Shown here in pieces: positions 20,063-27,174 of a stretch of DNA of 64,000 nt. A program made the translations under genes and the position numbers. How positions within the stretch are numbered: the stretch's first letter is position 1; the number at the start of each line of letters is the position of its first letter. The stretch is from Acidobacteriota bacterium. GTDB lineage: Bacteria; Acidobacteriota; Thermoanaerobaculia; Multivoradales; JBCCEF01. The notes under the pieces are model-generated. The model was not told the DNA's origin and ran no database searches. It saw only the letters and a program-made list of their open reading frames with translations. Where the stretch lies: contig JBCCEF010000002.1 in assembly GCA_039030395.1 (NCBI GenBank), positions 310,001 to 374,000 on the forward strand. Reading direction: 5' to 3'.

Positions 20063-20500
20063 ATGCGATTCGAGCGCTTGATCTACGCCATCGCCCTGTT
20101 GGGCACCGCCGCCTTCCTTGCCGCCGGCGTCGTTTCGTTTGGTGTCGGTTTACCCCTTGCCGGCCTGGAACCGTATTTGTTCGGCGGCCTGATGATCCTC
20201 GCAGCGTTGCTCGTGCCGCACTTTTGGACCATTCTTTACCTGTTCGGAACCGGTCGCGCCCTCGCCGCCGTCGGCATCACGCCGCCCCGCCTGAGAGCCC
20301 TCGCGGCGTGGATCGCTGCCACCGTCCTCACCCTCGGCGCGCTGGTCGGCAGCGTTTTGCAGGGAGGCGGTGCCGGCGCCTTCCCGGGCGGCCACCTCGG
20401 CCTGTTCGTCTTCGCTCTCGTCCTCCATGTGAGCAGCCTGGTCTACGGCTGGAAAGTGCTGCGCGCCAACGCCGCCCTCTTCGACCACCCGGCCGAGTGA
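20063..20500 (+). CDS. Small polytopic membrane protein, unknown function
   Basis: 145 aa with about four predicted membrane helices: residues 6-28, 36-60, 73-93 and 108-130. There is no recognisable catalytic motif or lipobox. It sits 10 nt after the GT4 and its TGA overlaps the GTG of the following GT2 (GTGA), so it is expected to be made together with the two glycosyltransferases, possibly as a membrane anchor or accessory factor. Confidence 0.7.
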   Translation: MRFERLIYAIALLGTAAFLAAGVVSFGVGLPLAGLEPYLFGGLMILAALLVPHFWTILYLFGTGRALAAVGITPPRLRALAAWIAATVLTLGALVGSVLQGGGAGAFPGGHLGLFVFALVLHVSSLVYGWKVLRANAALFDHPAE

Positions 20501-21414
20501 CCGTGCGCAATCTCGGCGCCCCGGTGGTCGCCGTGCTGGTCAACTGGAACGGCGCGTCGGACACCCTCGAAACTCTCGACAGCCTGTCCGAGTCGGACTC
20601 TCCACCGCGCATCCTGTTGGTGGACAATGGTTCCACGGACGACTCCGTGGCCCGCCTGCGTGAGAGTTGGCCCGACCTCGAAATCCTCGAAACCGGCGAA
20701 AACCTCGGCTTCGCCGGCGGCAACCTGGCGGGCATCCGCCGCGCCCTCGAGGACCCGGAGGTCGGCTTCGTCCTGCTGATCAACACCGATGTCGAAGTGG
20801 CCCCAGACTTCCTGGAACCGCTGGTCGTCGCCTGCGCCGACCCGGATGTCGGCGCCGCCGGGCCGAAGATTTTCTACGCCGATCCCCGCGACCGCCTGTG
20901 GGCTGCCGGCGGTCGCCTCCGCCTGCGCGAGACGGTCACCGAAGAGTGGGGAAGGGGCGAGCGGGACGGACCCAAATGGTGCACCCCGAAAGACGTCACC
21001 TACCTCACCACCTGCTGCCTCCTCATCCCGCGCGACGCGCTCGAAAACGTCGGCCCCCTCGACCCGGCCTACTTCATCAACGTCGACGACGCCGACTGGT
21101 GCCGCCGCGCCTTGGACGCTGGCTACCGCCTGCGCTACGAGCCGGCAAGCGTCCTATGGCACAAAGTCGCCTCCTCCACCGCCGGCAGCTACACCCCCTT
21201 CAAGACCTTCCACACCGGCCGCAGCAACGCGATCTATGTGCGGAAGCACCACGGGTTCTTCGGGCGACTGGTGTTTGTCGGCTGGAACCTGCTGGCGCTG
21301 GCGGCGGCGTTCTTGCGCGAGGCGCCGAAGGGCAACGCCCGTGCGGTTTGGGGGAAGGTGCGGGGGGCGTGGGAGGGGCTTAGATCGAGCCTGCCCACGA
21401 ATCCAAGTCTTTGA
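20497..21414 (+). CDS. Glycosyltransferase family 2 (rhamnosyltransferase-like)
   Basis: 305 aa GT-A inverting glycosyltransferase. Motifs in order: VVAVLVNWNGASDTLETLDS, ILLVDNGSTDDS, ENLGFAGGNLAGI, LLINTDVEV (DXD-like) and NVDDADWCRRALDAGYRL near residue 200, the usual acceptor and catalytic region of the WbbL/RfbF-like group. A hydrophobic stretch near the C-terminus (LVFVGWNLLALAAAFL) may touch the membrane. GTG 20497 overlaps the upstream stop; a second GTG at 20503 is possible. The next 300 nt contain no gene. Confidence 0.88.
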   Translation: MTVRNLGAPVVAVLVNWNGASDTLETLDSLSESDSPPRILLVDNGSTDDSVARLRESWPDLEILETGENLGFAGGNLAGIRRALEDPEVGFVLLINTDVEVAPDFLEPLVVACADPDVGAAGPKIFYADPRDRLWAAGGRLRLRETVTEEWGRGERDGPKWCTPKDVTYLTTCCLLIPRDALENVGPLDPAYFINVDDADWCRRALDAGYRLRYEPASVLWHKVASSTAGSYTPFKTFHTGRSNAIYVRKHHGFFGRLVFVGWNLLALAAAFLREAPKGNARAVWGKVRGAWEGLRSSLPTNPSL

Positions 21415-21717
21415 GCGAGTTCGCCAGATCGGCGTTGAAATTCAATTGATTTCGGGAAGCCTGCTATGATTTTATTTGCTACATATACATCATCGTGACT
21501 TGTTCCGGAGATCGACTGCGCGGCGAAGTCTTCTCGACGTCTCGCTTCTTTCCCAAGCAAATCGCTAGGCGTTCTAACGGTTCTTTTAGTCGTTCGATTG
21601 GCCGTCCGCGAGCTAGCTGAGGTAGCGTAAGAATCCGCTTCTACATCCGATGGGGCGCCTATTTCCAGTAAGCCCAACCGTTCCAGGACCCAAACGAATA
21701 TTGGCGAGGGAGTGACT
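21415..21717. other. AT-richer intergenic gap, no gene recognised
   Basis: About 300 nt with composition clearly lower in GC than its neighbours. A weak -35/-10 pair TTCAAT (21441-21446) and TATGAT (21465-21470), spaced 18 bp, could drive the two downstream unknown genes. An antisense open frame spanning the end of the GT2 has no coding character. No repeats or RNA recognised. Confidence 0.4.
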
Positions 21718-22224
21718 ATGTCTAGTCCGACTGCTGGCATGCGTGATCACATCGTGGAACGAATCGAAACGGGAGCGAATATCAGCGTCGGCTTCGACAT
21801 TCCACAGTTTCAGATGGCACTCCATCTGACCGGAATCGATAAGCCCAGCAACTGGCGCCAGTGGTGGAACCCGAGTGGAGCCTACCGGGTCATTACGACC
21901 TGGGCTCAAGACCTTGAAATCGAACACATGGTGGAGGAGGTCCAGTTCTTCGACAACAACGTCAACGCTAGCTGCAATCACTGGATCCCGTTTTGCTTGC
22001 ACGCCATGACGATCGCCTTACCGATCACTGGCAACTGGAGTTGCGTGATAGCTAGGGAGTGGCACGAGATTCTTCCTGGTGACGAGTACAATCGGGCCCA
22101 CTCCTATGTCGGTAGGGCCGTCATGAGTCGTGGCCAGTGGGAACCCAAGCAAGGAGGCTGTGCCGGTCTCTTGCTGCTACCGACTCTTGTGGGGCTGGGC
22201 ATTCTCTTCTATGAGGCGCTATGA
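21718..22224 (+). CDS. Hypothetical protein with C-terminal membrane segment
   Basis: 168 aa, not recognised. A soluble part rich in Trp, Asn and His (residues 1-145) is followed by one C-terminal hydrophobic segment GCAGLLLLPTLVGLGILFYEAL, suggesting a tail-anchored protein with most of the chain in the cytoplasm. GAGGGA 6 nt before the ATG at 21718 supports that start over the GTG at 21712. Codon use is less GC-biased than in the surrounding genes. Its stop overlaps the next start (ATGA), so the pair is one unit. Confidence 0.6.
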   Translation: MSSPTAGMRDHIVERIETGANISVGFDIPQFQMALHLTGIDKPSNWRQWWNPSGAYRVITTWAQDLEIEHMVEEVQFFDNNVNASCNHWIPFCLHAMTIALPITGNWSCVIAREWHEILPGDEYNRAHSYVGRAVMSRGQWEPKQGGCAGLLLLPTLVGLGILFYEAL

Positions 22225-22742
22225 ACCGACCTGGGCTTATCGAAGGCTCGAGTTCGAGATCTTATGGTGACCACATGCGGTTCGGCCTCATGCTCTTCAT
22301 TCCGGCGGCCGCTGCACTTTCGGTTGCGTTTACGGCGATTGCGCTCATGCTTGCAGGTCGACTTGACTTGAGATCCCCATGGACAGCTCTCGGGGGTCTG
22401 GTTGATGCTTGGGCGGTCGCGGTTGCTTGGCTACCTCTGACGCTAATGTTCCTACGGGGCCTAAACAACGCTATCGGATGGCCGAACAGCTATTCCTCAT
22501 ACGCGCGCAGAGATGCGTTGAGAGTGATGGCATCGGTGTTGGCCCTTATCAACCTGGCAATCGTAGTATTTGGGCGTGTTGCTGAAGGCTCGATGGCTGG
22601 CCATATGGCATTTTGGTGCGACGTTCTCGAGTCCGTAGGAATCGTAGCCCCTGGCGGTCACTCGTCTCTTCACGATTGGTTCTGCGCGATCATAGCTATC
22701 GTTATTGCTGTCCTCGTGACTCGACAGGGGGAAGAGCCGTGA
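22221..22742 (+). CDS. Hypothetical membrane protein
   Basis: 173 aa with about four predicted membrane helices (about 20-45, 55-80, 97-118, 147-166). No family recognised. It overlaps the preceding gene by 4 nt and shares its lower GC content, suggesting that both arrived together. The two genes may form a small membrane complex, but nothing in the sequence tells its role. Confidence 0.6.
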   Translation: MNRPGLIEGSSSRSYGDHMRFGLMLFIPAAAALSVAFTAIALMLAGRLDLRSPWTALGGLVDAWAVAVAWLPLTLMFLRGLNNAIGWPNSYSSYARRDALRVMASVLALINLAIVVFGRVAEGSMAGHMAFWCDVLESVGIVAPGGHSSLHDWFCAIIAIVIAVLVTRQGEEP

Positions 22743-22799
22743 CCAGTTCATTAAGGAAGTAGCTATTACCGGTACTCGAGCTTCCACCTTCATTCCCAC

Positions 22800-23699
22800 T
22801 CAGTCGACCCGTGAACGAACCCACTCTGCTGTCGTTCCCTGCAAGCATCGAGCGTAGGTGAGCAAGGCCACTGCCAAAGAGAAAATGGCCAGTTTCCATC
22901 CCCACTCGAATGGCACCGCGTGATAAGTCCACAGCAGAGCCATTACCCCGCTTCCGGCGACCGCCAAGCAGGCGAAGAGGCCATGGAGCGCAGCTTCGGA
23001 ATCGAACTCTAGGCGTTGGTACTCCCGGCGCCGCCAGAGAAGCCACGGCAGAGGCAACAGGAGGCCCGCGAAGAGGAAGGGGTCGGCCGGGAAGCCCCCC
23101 ATGGCGCCGGCGGTCGCCTGATTGGGTTCGAAGAGGATGCGGGCCGTTCGCAGCTCCAGGACCGTGTCGCTTCCGTTCTGGGAACGGAACTGCACCGGCT
23201 CTTGCAGCTTGAACACCGCGCCGACCGGCGGAATGGCTTGGATGCCGGGGGAGGCGACGACGATGGGGTCGTCGTGGGTGAGATCCCACCCGAAGTTGGG
23301 TACCTGGACGCGAAAGAAGAAGCGGATCTCCGCGTCCGCGGGAAAGAACTTGAGGCCGGTGGGATCGTGGCTTTGAACGCGCCCTAGAGAGGTTCTTTCG
23401 GTGTCGAGATCGATGTGCACCGGCCCGGTGAGCGGGTGGAAGCCGCGGAAGGAGGTCTCCTCCCATTGGATCTGTTTGGTGGTCGCGGTAAGGTCGGAGA
23501 CCTCTCCCGTGCCTTCACCCTCGGACGAGACTTCGACGCACACCGGAAACCCTTCGCCACCGTCGCCCGGCGCCACCATGTACCAACAGACGGTTTTGAC
23601 GCACTGACGGTGGCCGGTGCAGGCGAGGGCCGAACTCGATGCTGCATGCGAGAAGGCAAAACAAGCGGCGAGGGTGGTGATCAAGGTCAGGCGGCGCAC
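22800..23699 (-). CDS. Exported protein with C-terminal membrane helices, unknown
   Basis: 299 aa. A clear signal peptide (RRLTLITTLAACFAFSHAASSSALA) precedes a Cys-containing region (CTGHRQCVKTVCWY, three Cys near the mature N-terminus). A likely periplasmic beta-rich domain extends to about residue 200. The rest has about four hydrophobic segments: FLFAGLLLPLPWLLW, then GLFACLAVAGSGVMALLW and WKLAIFSLAVALLTYA. GTG start at 23699 is supported by GAGGAGG 6 nt upstream. No family recognised. It stands alone, convergent with the unknown pair 22.2-22.7 kb. Confidence 0.7.
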   Translation of the reverse strand: MRRLTLITTLAACFAFSHAASSSALACTGHRQCVKTVCWYMVAPGDGGEGFPVCVEVSSEGEGTGEVSDLTATTKQIQWEETSFRGFHPLTGPVHIDLDTERTSLGRVQSHDPTGLKFFPADAEIRFFFRVQVPNFGWDLTHDDPIVVASPGIQAIPPVGAVFKLQEPVQFRSQNGSDTVLELRTARILFEPNQATAGAMGGFPADPFLFAGLLLPLPWLLWRRREYQRLEFDSEAALHGLFACLAVAGSGVMALLWTYHAVPFEWGWKLAIFSLAVALLTYARCLQGTTAEWVRSRVD

Positions 23700-23701
23700 G
23701 T

Positions 23702-24057
23702 TGTCCTCCTCTGCTGAGATCCCTCAGGGCGGCTTCGCCGGGGACGGCGACTGGATCAAGGCCATCCGATCGAGGAAATGTATTTTCAATAATGCAGATA
23801 TTAGCATGATCAGCTCCGGCGCGGAGATCTAGGGTCCGCCACGATAGGACAGACGGCTCTGATCCGGTATCATTGGCGCTTCGCGCCCCGGCTTTTCCGG
23901 CCGGGCGGTTCCACCCCACCTGCGAGCGATTTCGAAGAGCGAGCCGAGGAGTCACCGTGTCAGAGAAGGTTACCGAGAAGAACGTCCTCTCTTCACGCCC
24001 GCGTTCGGCGGTCGGTTTCGACGACGGTCGGCCGCGCTGCGGAGGAACCGGCGCGCG
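23702..24057. other. Intergenic region between divergent genes
   Basis: About 355 nt separating the minus-strand exported protein from scpA. It includes an AT-rich patch (23776-23812) likely to hold the promoter of the minus gene, and two small GC hairpins (GGCGCTTCGCGCC near 23875; CCGGCTTTTCCGGCCGG near 23889). No gene seen. Confidence 0.4.
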
Positions 24058-24855
24058 ATGACCCGAGTTCCGGCCGTCAGCGGCCTGCTGCCGGAGTCCT
24101 GGCGGGTCCGGCTACCGATTTTCGAAGGTCCCCTCGATCTGCTGCTCCACCTGATCAAGATGGACGAGGTGGACATCACCGACATTCCGGTGGCGCGGGT
24201 GTGCGACCAGTTCCACGAGTATCTGGGGCTGATGGAGGAGCTGAATCTCGACATCGCCGGCGAGTACATCTACGAGGCGGCGCTCTTGATCAACCTCAAG
24301 TCGAAGATGCTGCTGCCGCAGCCCAAGCCGGGCACCGGCCGCGACGACGAGGGCGATCCGCGAGAGGAACTGGTGCAGCGGCTGATCGAGTACCAGAAGC
24401 TCAAGGAAGCGGCGCAGTCCCTGGCGGAGGTCCACCAGGTGCGGCGCGGCATCTGGAGCCGCCAGCCGGCGCCGCTGCGGTTGGTGAAGGACGAGGACGA
24501 AGAGGTCGATCTGGGCGATCTGTCGCTCTACGATCTGGTGGGCGCCCTGAAGACGGTGTTCGACCGCTTCGAGCGCGAGAATCCGCCGCCCTACCGGCTG
24601 AGCGGCGAGTCCTTCTCGGTCAAAGGGCAGCTCCAGCGGCTAATGGAGGCGATTCCGCGGGGGCGGCCCTTCGATTTCTTGGACGATCTTCGCAGCCGAT
24701 CCTGCCGCGCCGAGGCGGTGTCGGCTTTTCTGGCGGTGCTGGAGATGGCCCGCATGAACCTGGCTCGGCTCCACCAGACGAAGGCCGGTGAGATTTTGCT
24801 CTACCGCACCACCCGGGAACTCGACGCGGAGGAGCTGGAGGCGATGTCCGAATGA
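24058..24855 (+). CDS. scpA: Segregation and condensation protein A (kleisin)
   Basis: Kleisin subunit that bridges SMC heads with ScpB in chromosome condensation; 265 aa. Diagnostic N-terminal segment: IFEGPLDLLLHLIKMDEVDI, then DIPVARVCDQFHEY and AALLINLKSKMLLPQP, which form the SMC neck-binding helices. The C-terminal winged helix contains FLAVLEMARMNLARLHQTKAG. ATG at 24058 with GGAGGAACC upstream. It overlaps scpB by 4 nt and is the first gene of scpA-scpB-rluB-cmk. Confidence 0.95.
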   Translation: MTRVPAVSGLLPESWRVRLPIFEGPLDLLLHLIKMDEVDITDIPVARVCDQFHEYLGLMEELNLDIAGEYIYEAALLINLKSKMLLPQPKPGTGRDDEGDPREELVQRLIEYQKLKEAAQSLAEVHQVRRGIWSRQPAPLRLVKDEDEEVDLGDLSLYDLVGALKTVFDRFERENPPPYRLSGESFSVKGQLQRLMEAIPRGRPFDFLDDLRSRSCRAEAVSAFLAVLEMARMNLARLHQTKAGEILLYRTTRELDAEELEAMSE

Positions 24856-25577
24856 CCACCCGGGCTGAAATGGAGGCCGCCCTGGAGGCGGTGCTGTTCG
24901 TGTCCTCGGCGCCGGTGCCGCGCAAGAAGCTCCTGGAGCTGTTCGAGGACGACGACGCGGACACCGCGAAGGAGGCGCTGGCGGCGGTGCTCGAGCGCTA
25001 CGCCGGCGACGACCGCGGGGTGATGCTCGAAGAGGTGGCCGGCGGTGTGCGGCTGGTTACCCGGCCGGAACTGCACGGCTGGCTGCGGCGCTTTTTCGAG
25101 GTGACCGGCGCCAGCAAGCTGTCGATGGCGGCGGTGGAGACCCTGGCGATCATCGCCTACCGGCAGCCGGTGACCGGCCCGGAGATCCAGGAGCTGCGCG
25201 GGGTGAGCCCGTCCGGGGTGCTCAAGACCCTGCTCGAAAAGCACCTCATCCGCATTGCCGGCCGCAAGGAGGTGGTGGGCAAGCCCTTCCTGTACTGCAC
25301 CTCGCGGGAGTTCTTGGTGCACTTCGGCTTGAAGAGCTTGAAGGATCTGCCACCGCTCGAAGATCTGGAAGAGTCGCTCGCCGCCCAGCTCCTCGAACCG
25401 CTGGAGGAGGCGCCGCCGGAGCCGGGCCTCGAAGGCGGCCCGGAGCACGACCGCGAGGAAGCCATTCTGCGCCAGGCGGCGGAAGCGGAAGAGGCGGCGG
25501 AGGAGAGCGACGTGGAGGCGGACGCCGAAGGCGCGGACGAAGAACCGGCGGCGGTGTCCGAAGGGCAGGCTTCCTGA
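24852..25577 (+). CDS. scpB: Segregation and condensation protein B
   Basis: Winged-helix partner of ScpA in the SMC complex; 241 aa. The body has ALEAVLFVSSAPVP, GVRLVTRPELHGWL, AVETLAIIAYRQPVTGPEIQ and LRGVSPSGVLKTLLEKHLI, all strongly conserved in ScpB. From residue 170 the chain becomes a long acidic, Ala/Glu-rich tail, probably disordered. It starts inside the scpA stop (ATGA) and ends 8 nt before rluB. Confidence 0.95.
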   Translation: MTTRAEMEAALEAVLFVSSAPVPRKKLLELFEDDDADTAKEALAAVLERYAGDDRGVMLEEVAGGVRLVTRPELHGWLRRFFEVTGASKLSMAAVETLAIIAYRQPVTGPEIQELRGVSPSGVLKTLLEKHLIRIAGRKEVVGKPFLYCTSREFLVHFGLKSLKDLPPLEDLEESLAAQLLEPLEEAPPEPGLEGGPEHDREEAILRQAAEAEEAAEESDVEADAEGADEEPAAVSEGQAS

Positions 25578-25585
25578 GGGAACCC

Positions 25586-26497
25586 ATGAGCCGAGCGAAT
25601 CCACAGCGTCTACAGAAGATTCTGGCCCGCGCCGGAGTTGCCTCTCGCCGCGCCTCGGAAGACTTGATCGAGGCCGGTCGGGTGACGGTGAATGGCCAGG
25701 TTGCCACCTTGGGCGACAGCGCCGACCCGCAGCGCGACGCCATCAAGGTGGACGGCAAGCGCGTCCAGGCGCCGAATCCGGAGACCTACCTGCTGCTCAA
25801 CAAGCCGCGGGCGGTGATGTCCACCCGGTTCGATCCGGAGGGCCGCCCGACGGTGATGGATCTGGTGCCGCCGCCGCTTCGCAAGGCGTTGGTGCCGGTC
25901 GGCCGCCTCGACTTCCTCACCGAGGGTCTGCTGCTGCTGACCGACGACGGCGACTTCGCCCACCGCGTCGCCCACCCGCGCTACGGTTGCCGCAAGCTCT
26001 ACGAGGTGAAGGTCAAGGGCGAGCCGCAGGAGCGCGATATCGAGCGCCTGCGCGCCGGCATCTTCCTCGACGGTAAGCGCACCCGGCCGGCGGTGATCGA
26101 GCGCCGGCGCACCGCTCGGCGGCCAGGGGAGAAGATGAGCAACTCCTGGTGGACGGTGGAGATCGGCGAGGGCCGCACGCGCCAGATCCGCGACATGTTC
26201 CAGCGCATCGGCCATCCGGTGTCGAAGCTGCGGCGGGTCGCTATCGGCCCCCTACGAGACGACCACTTGGGCCTAGGAGAGATCCGTCCGCTGACCGAGC
26301 GGGAGGTGGCGGCTCTGATGCGGACTTCCTCCGGCAAATCGGACGGAGGCAAGAAGGCCGCCGGCAAGGGACTCGCTAGAGGACCGGCGAAAGGGCGGAA
26401 CAAGAAAGGGCCGGGCGGTCCAAGGTCCGGATCTAGGCCCGGAACGAAATCCCGCGGCGGCAAGAAGCCATCCTCTCGGGGACGGCGTCAGCGATGA
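25586..26497 (+). CDS. rluB: 23S rRNA pseudouridine synthase (RluB/RsuA family)
   Basis: 303 aa. An N-terminal S4 RNA-binding domain (RLQKILARAGVASRRASEDL) leads to an RsuA-type catalytic domain with LLNKPRAVMSTRFD, the catalytic GRLDFLTEGLLLLTDDG and RTRQIRDMFQRIGHPVSKL. Neighbours scpAB and cmk favour RluB (23S position 2605) over RsuA. A Lys/Arg/Gly-rich tail of about 55 residues follows the fold, presumably an RNA-binding extension. Its stop overlaps the cmk start by 4 nt. Confidence 0.92.
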   Translation: MSRANPQRLQKILARAGVASRRASEDLIEAGRVTVNGQVATLGDSADPQRDAIKVDGKRVQAPNPETYLLLNKPRAVMSTRFDPEGRPTVMDLVPPPLRKALVPVGRLDFLTEGLLLLTDDGDFAHRVAHPRYGCRKLYEVKVKGEPQERDIERLRAGIFLDGKRTRPAVIERRRTARRPGEKMSNSWWTVEIGEGRTRQIRDMFQRIGHPVSKLRRVAIGPLRDDHLGLGEIRPLTEREVAALMRTSSGKSDGGKKAAGKGLARGPAKGRNKKGPGGPRSGSRPGTKSRGGKKPSSRGRRQR

Positions 26498-27174
26498 GTC
26501 TGGTGGTCGCCATCGACGGCCCCGCCGGGGTCGGCAAGAGCACCGTCGCCCGGCGGCTGGCGGCGCGCCTCGGAGTACCGTATTTGAACACCGGCGCCAT
26601 GTACCGGGCGCTCGCCCTGCGGGTGCTCGACCACGGGGTGGATGTGGCGGACCGGAGAGCCGCCGAAGCCGTTGCCCTGGCGGCGGAGCTGGAACTGCGG
26701 CCGGGAGCCGACGGAGAGGTGCGGGTGATCCTCGACGGTGAGGACGTTTCGGACCGCCTCTACGTTCCGGAGGTCGGCGCGGCGAGTTCCCAGATCGCCG
26801 CCTACGGCGCCGTCCGCAAGCGGCTGGTGGCTCTGCAGCGCTCCTGCGGCGAAGCGGCCGGCGGGGTGCTCGAAGGGCGCGACATCGGTACGGTGGTGTT
26901 CCCGCACACGCCCTACAAGTTTTTCGTCACCGCCCGTCCGGAGGTGCGCCACCACCGGCGCTGGCAGCAGTTGCGCGACGCCGGCGACGAGGTGAGCCGC
27001 GAGCAGGTGGCGGCGGAGATGGAGCGGCGCGACCGGCGCGACGCCGGCCGCAGCGACTCACCGCTGGCCTGCGACGCCTCCTACCGCGAGGTGGACACCT
27101 CCGACGTGTCCATCGACGAAGTGGTGGACGAATTGGAACAGGCCGTCCGGCGAGGCGGCGCTGACCAAGGCTAG
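26494..27174 (+). CDS. cmk: Cytidylate kinase
   Basis: Phosphorylates CMP and dCMP; 226 aa. P-loop IDGPAGVGKSTVARRLA, the CMP-binding segment YLNTGAMYRALALRVLD, GRDIGTVVFP and the ARPEVRHHRRW lid region are all present. ATG overlaps the rluB stop. Its stop overlaps the stop of the convergent beta-helix protein by 3 nt. In many bacteria rpsA would come next; here rpsA lies about 12 kb away, past a polysaccharide block. Confidence 0.95.
   Translation: MSLVVAIDGPAGVGKSTVARRLAARLGVPYLNTGAMYRALALRVLDHGVDVADRRAAEAVALAAELELRPGADGEVRVILDGEDVSDRLYVPEVGAASSQIAAYGAVRKRLVALQRSCGEAAGGVLEGRDIGTVVFPHTPYKFFVTARPEVRHHRRWQQLRDAGDEVSREQVAAEMERRDRRDAGRSDSPLACDASYREVDTSDVSIDEVVDELEQAVRRGGADQG

Noticed and set aside
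21234-21740. 168-codon minus-strand frame overlapping the GT2 end and the AT-richer gap
   Set aside because: Half of it is antisense to the glycosyltransferase, no start signal and no domain.
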